Positions 26,501-35,764 of a DNA stretch of 64,000 bases are shown here, piece after piece (position 1 is the stretch's first letter; each line of letters opens with the position of its first letter). Source of the DNA: Cellulomonas sp. S1-8 (GTDB taxonomy: Bacteria; Actinomycetota; Actinomycetes; Actinomycetales; Cellulomonadaceae). The notes beneath the pieces are model-generated. The model searched no databases, had not been told where the DNA came from, and saw only the letters and a program-made list of their open reading frames with translations. The translations under genes and the position numbers were made by a program. The stretch spans positions 1 through 64,000 of the forward strand of contig NZ_CP110806.1 of NCBI RefSeq assembly GCF_026184235.1, given 5' to 3'.

Positions 26501-26662
26501 ATGATGTACGGATGGTTGTGGCGGCACCTGCCGGGCCCGACGCCCGTGCGCCTGCTGCTCGCGGCCGTGCTCGCCGCGGCGGTGCTCGTGGCGTGCTTCC
26601 TGTGGGTGTACCCGGCGATCGCGCCGTTCATGCCCTTCAACGAGACCACGGTGGGGGAGTGA
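26501..26662 (+). CDS. Small membrane protein, 53 residues
   Basis: A short gene between the sortase and the TrpG/PabA gene, with cgggagg upstream. The product begins MMYGWLWRHLPGPTPVR and has one strong membrane segment (about 17-40), followed by a short tail ending FNETTVGE. Its stop overlaps the next ATG (TGATG), which supports real translation. Such small proteins are found at this place in related actinobacteria. The function is unknown. The second ATG at 26504 is an alternative start. Confidence 0.8.
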   Translation: MMYGWLWRHLPGPTPVRLLLAAVLAAAVLVACFLWVYPAIAPFMPFNETTVGE

Positions 26663-27285
26663 TGACGCGGATCCTCGTCGTCGACAACTACGACTCGTTC
26701 GTCTACACGATCGTCGGCTACCTCGACCAGCTGGGCGCGAAGACGGAGGTCGTCCGCAACGACGCCGTGCCGCCCGCCGACGAGCGCGCCGGGTACGACG
26801 GCGTCCTCATCTCCCCCGGGCCGGGCGCACCCGTCGACGCGGGCGCGAGCATCCAGGTGATCCGGGACTGCGCCGCGGCGGGCACGCCGATGCTCGGCGT
26901 CTGCTTGGGCCACCAGGCGCTCGGCGAGGTCTTCGGTGGCGTCGTCACGCACGCGCCCGAGCTCATGCACGGCAAGACGAGCCAGGTCGAGCACGACGGG
27001 CAGGGTGTCCTGGCCGGCCTGCCGGAGCCGTTCACCGCGACGCGCTACCACTCGCTCGCGGTCGTCGACGGCACGTTCTCCGACGAGCTGGTCGTCACGG
27101 CCCGCGCGCACGGCATCGTCATGGGCCTGCAGCACCGCGAGCTGCCGCTGCACGGCGTGCAGTTCCACCCCGAGTCCGTGCTCACCGAGGGCGGGCACCG
27201 GCTGCTCGCCAACTGGCTGCGGGTCTGCGGCGCGGCCGACGCGATCGAGCGGTCCGTGGGGCTGCACCCGCTCGTGCGGCTCTGA
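26662..27285 (+). CDS. Anthranilate/aminodeoxychorismate synthase glutaminase component
   Basis: This class I glutamine amidotransferase (TrpG/PabA type) hydrolyses glutamine and passes ammonia to a chorismate-using partner. The 207-residue product has the catalytic Cys in MLGVCLGHQALG near 75-86 and the His/Glu pair in GVQFHPESVLTEGG near 170-183. No trpE or pabB is adjacent, so the pathway (tryptophan or folate) cannot be decided. Position beside pknB and crgA is standard in actinobacteria. Confidence 0.92.
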   Translation: MTRILVVDNYDSFVYTIVGYLDQLGAKTEVVRNDAVPPADERAGYDGVLISPGPGAPVDAGASIQVIRDCAAAGTPMLGVCLGHQALGEVFGGVVTHAPELMHGKTSQVEHDGQGVLAGLPEPFTATRYHSLAVVDGTFSDELVVTARAHGIVMGLQHRELPLHGVQFHPESVLTEGGHRLLANWLRVCGAADAIERSVGLHPLVRL

Positions 27286-27312
27286 GCCTCGCGCGCTGAC
27301 GGCAGGCTCACC

Positions 27313-27348
27313 ACGAACGCCCCCGGCCAACAGGCCGGGGGCGTTCGT
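27313..27348. terminator. Bidirectional terminator between amidotransferase gene and pknB
   Basis: A perfect 16-base-pair stem acgaacgcccccggcc around the loop aaca, between two convergent genes. It can end transcription from either side. Confidence 0.85.
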
Positions 27349-27359
27349 CGTGCGTGCTG

Positions 27360-29381
27360 CTAGCCGCCGCTACCCGGCAGCAGAGACGACGGTGTCGGCG
27401 TGCTGCCCCCGCCCCCGCCGTTCCCTCGCGGCCCGCCCGACACCCGCAGCTGGACCTGCTGCCCCTTGGCGATCTCGGTGCCGCCGCTCGGGTTGGACGA
27501 CACGACCGTGCCGACCGGGTCGTCGGACTCACCGGGGTCGAGGTCGTCCCTGCTGACGTTCGTCAGCCCGACGGCCGTCAGCGCCGCCACGGCCTGCTCG
27601 TACGTCATGCCGCGCAGGTTGTTCGGCACGACCGCGGTGCTGGGCGGCGCGGCGATGCCGAGGTTGACGACCGTGCCCTGGGGGACGATGTCGCCCTCCG
27701 CGCGGTCCTGGGAGATGACGTTGCCCTCCGGCTCGGTCGACTCGACCTCGCTGGTGTTGACGCGCAGGCCCAGGTCGGCCAGCGCCTGCGTCGCGACCTC
27801 GACGTTCTGGCCGGTGACGTTGGGGACGACGACGTTGCCCGACGACACGAACAGCGTGACGGTCGCTCCCGACGAGGCGGCGGCGTTCGCGGCCGGCTCC
27901 GTCTTGGTGACCCGGTCCTTCGGCACGGTCGGGCTGTCCTCGCGCTGGCGCGCGGGAGCCACGACGAGCCCCGCAGCCTCGAGCGCGGCGACCGCCTCGG
28001 CCTCGGTCTTCCCCGTGACGTCAGGGACGGTGACCTCGGACGGTCCGGTCGAGATGTAGAGCAGGACCTCGGTCTCCTTCTCGACCGACTCGCCCTCGGC
28101 GGGGTCGGTGCGCGTCGCGAGCCCGGCGGCGACCTCGTCGCTGGGCTCCTGCGCGGGCTTGGACAGCAGGTCCGCCTCGCTGAGCGCCGCCTGGGCGGCC
28201 TCCAGCGACAGGCCCGTCACCGCCGGGACCTCCACCGTGGTCTCGGGCGGCGGTGCGGAGCTCGCCATGATCGCCCAGATGATGCCACCGACGGCGAGCA
28301 GGGCCACGGCCGCGAGCACCCACACGAGCCACGGGCGCTTGTTCTCGTCGTCCTCGTCGCCCTGCTGGGTGGTCGTCGTCGTCGCCAGGCCCGTCGCGCC
28401 CCACGGCGCCGTCGCGGGCGGCATCGCCTGCGTCGTCGCCACGGCGGGCGCCATGACCTGGGTCGCGTCGCCCGCGGGGACCGCAGCGAGCGCCGCGCCG
28501 ACGGCGGGCGCGTCGACGTGCCCGCCGCGCAGCACGGCCTCGAGGTCGGCGCGGAACTCCGCGGACGAGGAGTAGCGGGCGTCGCGCTCCTTGGCCAGCG
28601 CCTTGAGCGTGATGCGGTCCAGCGCGTCGGGGACGTCGGACGCGATGGTGCTCGGCACCGGCGGGATCTCGCGGACGTGCTGGTAGGCGACCGCCACGGG
28701 GGAGTCCCCGACGAACGGCGGACGGCCCGTGAGCAGCTCGAACAGCAGGCAGCCGGTGGAGTACAGGTCGGACCGGGCGTCGACCTGCTCGCCGCGCGCC
28801 TGCTCCGGCGACAGGTACTGGGCGGTGCCGATGACGGCCTGCGTCTGCGTCATCGTCGCGGCGGAGTCCGCGATGGCGCGCGCGATGCCGAAGTCCATGA
28901 CCTTGACCGCGCCCGTCGGCGTGATCATGACGTTCGCGGGCTTGATGTCGCGGTGCACGATGCCCGCGTGGTGGGAGTACTCGAGCGCGGAGAGCACGCC
29001 CGCGGTGATCTCGACGGCCTCGTCGATGGGGACGGCGTGCCCGTCGCGCAGGATGTCCCGCACGGTGTGGCCCTCGACGTACTCCATGACGATGAACGGG
29101 ACGTGCGCGACGTTGCCGGACGGCTCGGTGAAGGTGTCCTCACCGGTGTCGTAGACGGCGACGATCGCGGGGTGGTTCAACGCGGCGGCCGACTGCGCCT
29201 CGCGGCGGAAGCGGGCCTGGAACGACGGGTCGCGCGCCAGGTCGGAGCGCAGGATCTTGATGGCGACGGTTCGCCCCAGGCGCGTGTCGTGCCCGATGTG
29301 CACCTCGGCCATGCCGCCACGCCCGATGAGCTCGCCGACCTCGTACCTGCCGGCCAGGATCCGGGATCCGTCGTCCACCAC
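27360..29381 (-). CDS. pknB: Ser/Thr protein kinase PknB with four PASTA domains
   Basis: PknB phosphorylates cell-wall and division proteins in response to peptidoglycan fragments. The 673-residue product has a glycine loop GRGGMAEV near 20-27, catalytic Lys in VAIKI, HRDIKPANV near 142 and DFG near 162. A membrane segment lies near 350-368, and four extracellular PASTA repeats follow (starting VEVPAVTG, VTVPDVTG, VVVPNVTG, AVVPNNLRG), then a Gly/Ser-rich tail. Its GTG overlaps the pknA stop by one base. It is the last gene of the fhaA-to-pknB operon. Confidence 0.96.
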   Translation of the reverse strand: MVDDGSRILAGRYEVGELIGRGGMAEVHIGHDTRLGRTVAIKILRSDLARDPSFQARFRREAQSAAALNHPAIVAVYDTGEDTFTEPSGNVAHVPFIVMEYVEGHTVRDILRDGHAVPIDEAVEITAGVLSALEYSHHAGIVHRDIKPANVMITPTGAVKVMDFGIARAIADSAATMTQTQAVIGTAQYLSPEQARGEQVDARSDLYSTGCLLFELLTGRPPFVGDSPVAVAYQHVREIPPVPSTIASDVPDALDRITLKALAKERDARYSSSAEFRADLEAVLRGGHVDAPAVGAALAAVPAGDATQVMAPAVATTQAMPPATAPWGATGLATTTTTQQGDEDDENKRPWLVWVLAAVALLAVGGIIWAIMASSAPPPETTVEVPAVTGLSLEAAQAALSEADLLSKPAQEPSDEVAAGLATRTDPAEGESVEKETEVLLYISTGPSEVTVPDVTGKTEAEAVAALEAAGLVVAPARQREDSPTVPKDRVTKTEPAANAAASSGATVTLFVSSGNVVVPNVTGQNVEVATQALADLGLRVNTSEVESTEPEGNVISQDRAEGDIVPQGTVVNLGIAAPPSTAVVPNNLRGMTYEQAVAALTAVGLTNVSRDDLDPGESDDPVGTVVSSNPSGGTEIAKGQQVQLRVSGGPRGNGGGGGSTPTPSSLLPGSGG

Positions 29382-30736
29382 TAGTGGTCCTTCGCTTCCG
29401 TCGGTCGCGGGTCATCGGTGCGTGCACGTGCCCCGCCTGCGGGATCGGACGCGCCGTCCCGGGTCGGTTCTGCGGTGATCATCCCACCCGGTGGGCCGCC
29501 ACGAGGGTACTCGGCGGACACCGTGGCACCGCCTGTCTGCGGGGCTCCCGCGCCCAGCAGCCGGTCCGCGAACGCGGCGCCGAGCAGCGCGACGAGCACG
29601 AGGACCAGGACGACCAGGGGCAGCCGCAGCCGGCGCACCCAGGCGACCGCGCTCGCGAGCGCCCCGTCGAGGGACCGGTCCGGGGTCGAGCCGTGCCGGG
29701 CGCGTCGCGTCCCCTCGTCAGGGGCGGCCGCCGCACGGCCGGGCCGCTCGCGGCGCGACGGCGGGTACGACGGCGGCGCGTCGTCGGCCGTGGCCGTGCC
29801 GGGGGCCGTGCCGGGGGCCGTGCGCTGCCGGTCACCGGGCGCGGGCTCGGTCGCGCGGCGGCTGTCCCGCGCGCGCGACGGCTTGCTGACCAGGACGGCG
29901 ACGCCCGACGGCGGCGTCTGCGGCATGAGCTTGTCCAGCAGGCCCGCGAGCTCCTCGCCCGACGCGGGCCGCTCCGCCGGCTCCTTCGACAGCAGCCGCA
30001 GCACGAGCGCCGCGAGCTTCTTCTCGACGGCGGCCGACAGCGGTGGCACCGGGTCGTTGACGTGGGCGACCGCGATGTCGACGGCCGTCGGCCCCGTGAA
30101 CGGCCGGCGGCCCGCCAGCGCCTCGTACGCGACGACCCCGAGGGAGTACAGGTCCGACAGCGGCGTCGCGGGACGTCCCACGGCCTGCTCGGGGGACAGG
30201 TACTGGGCCGTGCCCATGACCATGCCCGTGGCGGTCATCGTCTTCTGGTCGGCGGCCAGGGAGACGCCGAAGTCGGTGATCTTCACCTTGCCGGAGCGCG
30301 CCAGCAGGATGTTGCCCGGCTTGACGTCGCGGTGCACGACGCCCGCGAGGTGCGCGGCGTGCAGGCCGCGGGCCGTCTGCGCGAGGATCGGCAGCAGCCG
30401 GCGGGCCGGCAGGACCGGCTCGCGCTCGAGCAGGTCGGACAGGGGCTCGCCGACGACGAGCTCCATGACGAGGTACGCCGAGCCGTCCTGCTCGCCGTAG
30501 TCGAACAGCGCCGCGATGTGCGGGTGGTGCAGCGCGGCGGAGTTGCGCGCCTCCGTGCGGAACCGCTCGAGGAACCCCGCGTCCCCGGCGAACTCCTCGC
30601 GCAGGACCTTCACGGCGACGGCCCGCGCGAGGGCGTCGTCGTTCGCCTCCCACACCTCGCCCATGCCGCCGACGGCGATCCGGCGCAGCAGCCGGTAGCG
30701 GCCACCGCCCAGCGCGACACCCGGTGCGGACCTCAT
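29381..30736 (-). CDS. pknA: Ser/Thr protein kinase PknA
   Basis: The partner kinase of PknB in controlling growth and septation. The 451-residue product has a kinase domain (about 10-270) with AVGGMGEVWEA in the glycine loop, a catalytic Lys in VAVKVLREEF, VHRDVKPGNILL and DFGVSLA. A Pro/Arg-rich linker and one membrane segment near 395-412 follow. There are no PASTA domains. The ATG at 30736 overlaps the pbpA stop as ATGA; the frame upstream is GC-bias shadow. Confidence 0.95.
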   Translation of the reverse strand: MRSAPGVALGGGRYRLLRRIAVGGMGEVWEANDDALARAVAVKVLREEFAGDAGFLERFRTEARNSAALHHPHIAALFDYGEQDGSAYLVMELVVGEPLSDLLEREPVLPARRLLPILAQTARGLHAAHLAGVVHRDVKPGNILLARSGKVKITDFGVSLAADQKTMTATGMVMGTAQYLSPEQAVGRPATPLSDLYSLGVVAYEALAGRRPFTGPTAVDIAVAHVNDPVPPLSAAVEKKLAALVLRLLSKEPAERPASGEELAGLLDKLMPQTPPSGVAVLVSKPSRARDSRRATEPAPGDRQRTAPGTAPGTATADDAPPSYPPSRRERPGRAAAAPDEGTRRARHGSTPDRSLDGALASAVAWVRRLRLPLVVLVLVLVALLGAAFADRLLGAGAPQTGGATVSAEYPRGGPPGGMITAEPTRDGASDPAGGARARTDDPRPTEAKDH

Positions 30737-32184
30737 GAGCCGAGCACCGCCTCGATGACGGCGCGGGCGATCGGTGCGGCGACCGCACCGCCGGTGGCCT
30801 CGTTGCCGAGGCTGCCGCCGTTCTCGACGATGACCGCGACCGCGACGCGGGGTGCCTCGGCCGGCGCGAACGCCGTGAACCACGCGTGCGGGGGCTCACC
30901 CTCGACGGTCTGCGCCGTGCCCGTCTTGCCCGCGACCTGCACACCGTCGATGCGGGCGGAACGTGCCGTGCCGGACTCGACCACACCCACCATCATCTGG
31001 GTCAGGGCGCTCGCGGTGGACGCCGACACGGCGTCGGAGAGCAGCGCGGGCTCCGTCTGGGAGACGACCGTCAGGTCCGCGGCGCGGACCGTCTCGACGA
31101 GGTACGGCGTCATGAGGCGTCCGCCGTTGGCGATCGCCGAGGCGACCATCGCCATCTGCAGCGGCGTGGCCTGCACGTCCCGCTGCCCGATCGCCGACTG
31201 AGCGAGCTGTGCGGCGTCCAGTCCGGTGGGGAAGACCGACTCGACGACGGGCATGGGCACCGTCAGCGACGGGTCGAGGAACCCGAACCGCTCGGACTGC
31301 TCGCGCAGCGCGTCCTCGCCGAGCGTCATGCCGAGGCTCGCGAACGCGGTGTTGCAGGAGATGCGCATCGCGTCCGCCAGGGTCGACTGCTCGCCGCCGC
31401 AGCTGCTGCCGCCGAAGTTGCCGATGGTCGCGGACGTCTGCGGCAGCGTGAGCTCGGTCGGCGACGGCACCAGCGTCTCGGCGGTGTACGCACCCGACTC
31501 GAGCGCAGCGGCGGCGGTCACGAGCTTGAACGTCGAGCCGGGCGCGTAGCGCTCCTGCGTCGCGTTGGAGCGCAGCGGGTTGCCCTCGACGGCCTCGAGC
31601 GCGCGGTACTGCGCGGCGGCGTCGCTCGTGGAGTGCACGGCCAGCACGTTGGGGTCGAAGCCCGGCGTGGAGACGAGCGCGAGGATCCGGCCCGTCGACG
31701 GCTCGATCGCGACGACCGCACCGTGCTGGTCGCCGAGGCCGTCGCGCGCGGCCTGCTGCGCCGCGGGCAGGATCGTCGTCTCGACCGCGGCGCCCTCGGG
31801 GCGTCGGCCCGTCAGCAGGTCGCGGATGCGGGAGAAGAACAGCTGGTCGGACCGGCCGGTGAGCTGGTCGTTCGCGTGCTCCTCGAGCTGGCTGCGGCCG
31901 TTGGCGATCGAGTAGAAGCCCGTCACGGCGGAGTACAGCTCGCCGTTCGAGTACGTGCGCTGGTAGCCGAACGGGTCGTCGACCGGGACGGACGACGCCA
32001 CGGCCTCGCCGCCCGCGACGATCGGGCCGCGCGCGTTGCCGTGCTCGCGGTAGAGCGTGCGGACGTTGCGCGGGTCGGTGTTGAGGGACTCCGCCTGGAA
32101 GAACTGCACCCAGGTGGCCGAGGCCATGAGCGCGACGAACATGACGAGCGTGATGGTGGCGAGGCGACGCAGCGGGGTGTTCAT
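30733..32184 (-). CDS. pbpA: Penicillin-binding protein PbpA, class B transpeptidase
   Basis: A membrane-anchored D,D-transpeptidase for peptidoglycan cross-linking. The 483-residue product has an N-terminal anchor (about 8-28), a dimerisation domain, and the transpeptidase motifs SxxK (PGSTFK near 220), SCN near 276 and KTGT near 396. It lies between ftsW/rodA and pknA with four-base overlaps on both sides, as in Mycobacterium, where PbpA is phosphorylated by PknB. Confidence 0.95.
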   Translation of the reverse strand: MNTPLRRLATITLVMFVALMASATWVQFFQAESLNTDPRNVRTLYREHGNARGPIVAGGEAVASSVPVDDPFGYQRTYSNGELYSAVTGFYSIANGRSQLEEHANDQLTGRSDQLFFSRIRDLLTGRRPEGAAVETTILPAAQQAARDGLGDQHGAVVAIEPSTGRILALVSTPGFDPNVLAVHSTSDAAAQYRALEAVEGNPLRSNATQERYAPGSTFKLVTAAAALESGAYTAETLVPSPTELTLPQTSATIGNFGGSSCGGEQSTLADAMRISCNTAFASLGMTLGEDALREQSERFGFLDPSLTVPMPVVESVFPTGLDAAQLAQSAIGQRDVQATPLQMAMVASAIANGGRLMTPYLVETVRAADLTVVSQTEPALLSDAVSASTASALTQMMVGVVESGTARSARIDGVQVAGKTGTAQTVEGEPPHAWFTAFAPAEAPRVAVAVIVENGGSLGNEATGGAVAAPIARAVIEAVLGS

Positions 32185-33770
32185 CGTTGCTCACCTCCCC
32201 GCTGGTCGTCGCTCAGGTGCTGGGTCGGGCTGTCGTCGGGCGCGGGTCCGTCGGCGGCGCGGGTGGCCGTCGACGTCCGCACCGGCGGGGCGCCGCCCAC
32301 CACCGGGGTCCCGGCGACGGGCGTGCCGGTGCGCCCGCTGCCCGTGCTGCGTCCCCCGCCGACGGGCCGGCTGCGCTCCGGTGAGGACATGGGGATGCCG
32401 ATGTCCGGCGTCGCGACCGCCCGCACGGCGGGGACGGGCCGGCGTGCCTCGTCGGACACGCGCAGCAGCAGCGCTGCGATGACCCAGTTGGCCACCAGGG
32501 ACGACCCGCCGTACGCCAGGAAGGGCGTCGTCAGGCCCGTCAGGGGGATGAGGCGCGTGACGCCACCGACGACGACGAACAGCTGGAACGCGATGACGAA
32601 GGACAGGCCGCCCGCGAGGAGCTTGCCGAAGCCGTCGCGGACGCCGATCGCGGTCCGCAGGCCGCGCTGCACGAGGACCGTGTAGAGCAGCAGGATCGCG
32701 AGCAGGCCCGTCAGGCCCAGCTCCTCACCGAGGGCCGCGACGATGAAGTCGGAGTACGAGAACGGCACGAGCTCGGGCCGGCCCTGGCCCAGGCCGGTGC
32801 CGAACAGGCCGCCGCTGGCCATGCCGAACAGCCCGTACACGAGCTGCCCCGACCCGCCGATCTCGCGGCGGAAGATGTCGTCGTCCAGCGCGTGCAGCCA
32901 CACGTCGAACCGCGCGCCGACGTGCCCGAACGTCGCCGCGGCGGCCGCCGCCCCGACGACGAACAGCAGCAGGCCGATGACGATCCACGACGTGCGCTCG
33001 GTCGCCAGGTAGAGCGTCGCGACGAACAGCCCGAAGAACAGCAGCGACGTGCCCAGGTCGCGCTGCAGCACGAGGACGGCGAGCGAGGCCGCCCACACGA
33101 CGATGATCGGCCCCAGGTCGCGTGGGCGGGGCAGCTGCATGCCCAGCAGCCGCTTGCCGGCCAGCGCGAGGGTGTCGCGGTGCGTCACCAGGTAGCCGGC
33201 GAAGAACACGGCCAGCGCGATCTTCGCGAACTCCGCGGGCTGCATGCCGACCGGCCCGACGCGCACCCAGATCCGGGCACCGTTGATCGTCTGCCCCAGG
33301 CCCGGGATCAGCGGCAGCACGATCAGCACGAGGCCGACGACCATCGCCGTGTACGTGTACCGGCGCAGCGTGCGGTGGTCGCGCAGGACGAGCAGGACCG
33401 TGATGGCCAGGGCCACCGAGATCGCCGTCCACGCCAGCTGCCGGTCGGCGATGTCCGCGTCGGCACGGCCGCGCGCCGCGAACGCGATGGAGATGCGGTA
33501 GATCATCGCCAGGCCGATGCCGTTGAGCGCGACCACGACCGGCAGGATCACCGGGTCCGCCCACGGGGCGCGTATCCGCAGCACCAGGTGCACCGCCAAC
33601 GCCAGCACCGTGGTGCCGACCGCGTACGCGATGACGTGCGGGGGAACGGACCCCGTCGCACCGAGCCCGGCGAGCACGTACCCGGCGATGCCGATGCCGA
33701 GGGCGGGCACGAGCAGCAGGAGCTCGGTCCCGCGCCCGGGCCGGACCCGGTGGGGCTGGACGCCGGCCAT
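32181..33770 (-). CDS. FtsW/RodA/SpoVE family peptidoglycan polymerase
   Basis: SEDS glycosyltransferases polymerise lipid II with a class B penicillin-binding protein. The 529-residue product has about 11-12 membrane segments, the family segment NGARIWVRVGPVGMQPAEFAK near 168-188 and EELGLTG near 375. The C-terminal 80 residues are a disordered Pro/Thr/Gly tail, a likely phosphorylation region. The ATG at 33770 overlaps the pstP stop (TGATG). Actinobacteria call this gene rodA or ftsW; pairing with pbpA favours the elongation-type RodA role. Confidence 0.94.
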   Translation of the reverse strand: MAGVQPHRVRPGRGTELLLLVPALGIGIAGYVLAGLGATGSVPPHVIAYAVGTTVLALAVHLVLRIRAPWADPVILPVVVALNGIGLAMIYRISIAFAARGRADADIADRQLAWTAISVALAITVLLVLRDHRTLRRYTYTAMVVGLVLIVLPLIPGLGQTINGARIWVRVGPVGMQPAEFAKIALAVFFAGYLVTHRDTLALAGKRLLGMQLPRPRDLGPIIVVWAASLAVLVLQRDLGTSLLFFGLFVATLYLATERTSWIVIGLLLFVVGAAAAAATFGHVGARFDVWLHALDDDIFRREIGGSGQLVYGLFGMASGGLFGTGLGQGRPELVPFSYSDFIVAALGEELGLTGLLAILLLYTVLVQRGLRTAIGVRDGFGKLLAGGLSFVIAFQLFVVVGGVTRLIPLTGLTTPFLAYGGSSLVANWVIAALLLRVSDEARRPVPAVRAVATPDIGIPMSSPERSRPVGGGRSTGSGRTGTPVAGTPVVGGAPPVRTSTATRAADGPAPDDSPTQHLSDDQRGGEQR

Positions 33771-35248
33771 CACAGGGCGAGCGTGACCGCTGCGGGGCCG
33801 GAGGTCGGCCCGCCGGCGGTGGGCGCGGGGTCGGTGGGCGGGGGGATCACGGGCACGGTGGACTGAGGGGGGAGCGTCGGGTCCGGCGTGCCGGACACGG
33901 TCGGCGTCGGCGTGGCCGAGGGGGTGGGCTCGGGCTCGTCCTCGACGTCCTCCGCGAGCATGGCGACCAGGCGCCGCGCCTCCTGCAGGGAGCCGGCGGA
34001 GATGGTCTGCTCGACGCGTTCGCGCAGGTAGCCGGGCAGGTCCTCGACCTGCACGTCGGACGTCTCGACCAGGGAGGCGAGGTTCAGCGGGCCGAGCTGC
34101 TGCGGGATGCCGCGGTAGACGGCGACCGTGCCGTCCGGTGCGCCCACGAAGTACTGGGTCTGCGTCCACCCGTAGCCGCCGGCGATCGCCGCGACCAGGG
34201 CCACCCCGACGGCGATCCACGTCACCACCAGCCCGCGACGCCGGGGCGACGGCTCCAGCGGCTCGTCCTCGGCGTCCGGGGCGTCGTCCGACGCGGTCGT
34301 CGTCACCGGTGCGCGCGACTCGTCGTCGTCCGTGTCGTCGTCGTCGTCCGCCGGCTCGTCGTCGGACGCGGTCGCGGGCGCACCGGAGCGGGCGCGCCGC
34401 GACAGCCAGGCCGCGCGCGCCGCCGGCCCGTCCGCCGCGGCCGACGGGCGGTGGCGGCTCACGGCCGCGGCGCCGACGACCGCGCTCGTCGTCGACGGCA
34501 TCGCCCCGTCCGCCAGGTCGTCCAGCTCGACGACGTCCGCCAGGACGACCGTCACGTTGTCGGGTCCGCCGGCGCGCAGCGCCAGCTGCACCAGCCGGTC
34601 CGCGCACGCGTCGACGTCCGCGATGTCGGCGAGCGTCTCCGCGATCGTCTCCGCTGAGACGTAGCCCGACAGCCCGTCGGAGCACAGCAGCCAGCGGTCG
34701 CCGGGACGCGCCTCGCGCACCGACAGGTCGGCGGTCACGTCGGTGTCGAAGTCCCCCAGGACCCGCATGACGACGGAGCGCTGCGGGTGGTGCTCCGCCT
34801 CCTCCGGGGTGATGCGTCCCGTGTCGACCAGGTGCTGCACGAACGTGTGGTCCGTCGTGACCTGCGTGAGCGTGTCCTCGCGGAACAGGTAGCCGCGCGA
34901 GTCGCCCAGGTGCACCATCGCCAGCTTGTTGCCCGCGCGCAGGATCGCCGTGACGGTCGTGCCCATGCCCGCGAGGTCCGGCTGCGCGTCGCTGCGCGCG
35001 ATGATCTCGGAGCGCGCGTCGTCCAGGGCCGTCTCGAGCTCGTCGAGCGCGTCGTCCGGGCCGTGCGACTCCCCGTCGAGCGGGGCGAGCGCGGCGACCG
35101 CGACCGACGACGCGACGTCGCCGCCAGCGTGCCCGCCCATGCCGTCGGCGACGACGAGCAGGTGGGGACCGGCGTACGCGGAGTCCTGGTTGTCGGAGCG
35201 CACGAGGCCGACGTCGGAACGCGCGGCGTAGCGGAGGGCGACCGTCAC
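33770..35248 (-). CDS. pstP: PP2C-family Ser/Thr phosphatase PstP
   Basis: It removes phosphates placed by PknA and PknB. The 492-residue product has an N-terminal PP2C domain (1-235) with metal ligands in SDNQDS near 18, VADGMGGHAGG near 33 and SDGLSGY and GGPDNVTVV near 190-230. A long acidic Asp-rich linker, a membrane segment near 342-360 and an extracellular domain with a Pro/Thr tail follow. Start GTG at 35248, four bases after the fhaB stop. Confidence 0.95.
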   Translation of the reverse strand: MTVALRYAARSDVGLVRSDNQDSAYAGPHLLVVADGMGGHAGGDVASSVAVAALAPLDGESHGPDDALDELETALDDARSEIIARSDAQPDLAGMGTTVTAILRAGNKLAMVHLGDSRGYLFREDTLTQVTTDHTFVQHLVDTGRITPEEAEHHPQRSVVMRVLGDFDTDVTADLSVREARPGDRWLLCSDGLSGYVSAETIAETLADIADVDACADRLVQLALRAGGPDNVTVVLADVVELDDLADGAMPSTTSAVVGAAAVSRHRPSAAADGPAARAAWLSRRARSGAPATASDDEPADDDDDTDDDESRAPVTTTASDDAPDAEDEPLEPSPRRRGLVVTWIAVGVALVAAIAGGYGWTQTQYFVGAPDGTVAVYRGIPQQLGPLNLASLVETSDVQVEDLPGYLRERVEQTISAGSLQEARRLVAMLAEDVEDEPEPTPSATPTPTVSGTPDPTLPPQSTVPVIPPPTDPAPTAGGPTSGPAAVTLAL

Positions 35249-35251
35249 GCG

Positions 35252-35755
35252 CTACCTCTGCAGCTCGAGCAGGCTCTGGCCCACTCGCACCGGCGTGCCG
35301 GTGGGGACGGCCGTGGGCTGCTCGACGCGCTGCTCACCGACGAACGTGCCGTTGGTGGATCCCAGGTCCTCGACGAACCACTGCTCACCCTGCGGGAAGA
35401 TCCGCGCGTGCCGCGACGAGGAGTAGTCGTCGTCGAGGACGAGCGTGCAGCTGGGGGCGCGCCCGACGAGCACCGCCGACGACCCGAGCGGCAGGGTCGT
35501 GCCGCGCAGCGGTCCCTCCGTCACGACGAGCCGCGTGGGGCCACCCGTGCCGCGCGGGCGTCGGGGTGAGCGCGGGGCCTCGCCGATGGGCACGGGCGAC
35601 TCGGCTGCGGGCGCGGCCTTGCCGGGCGAGCGGCGGCGGTCGATGATCCGCGTGCCGTACAGGTCGCGGCGCAGCACCGTGATCGCCGACAGGACGAGGA
35701 ACCACAGCAGCGCCAGGTACCCCAGGCGCAGCAGGGTGATCGTGAGCTCACTCAT
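35252..35755 (-). CDS. fhaB: FHA-domain protein FhaB (FipA)
   Basis: The 167-residue product has an N-terminal membrane segment (about 8-27), a basic linker and a C-terminal FHA domain with VLVGRAPSC, SSSRHARI and STNGTFV, which bind phosphothreonine. In mycobacteria FhaB/FipA links FtsZ and FtsQ under PknA control. It starts at ATG 35755, nine bases after fhaA. Confidence 0.94.
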   Translation of the reverse strand: MSELTITLLRLGYLALLWFLVLSAITVLRRDLYGTRIIDRRRSPGKAAPAAESPVPIGEAPRSPRRPRGTGGPTRLVVTEGPLRGTTLPLGSSAVLVGRAPSCTLVLDDDYSSSRHARIFPQGEQWFVEDLGSTNGTFVGEQRVEQPTAVPTGTPVRVGQSLLELQR

Positions 35756-35764
35756 GCGGGGGCA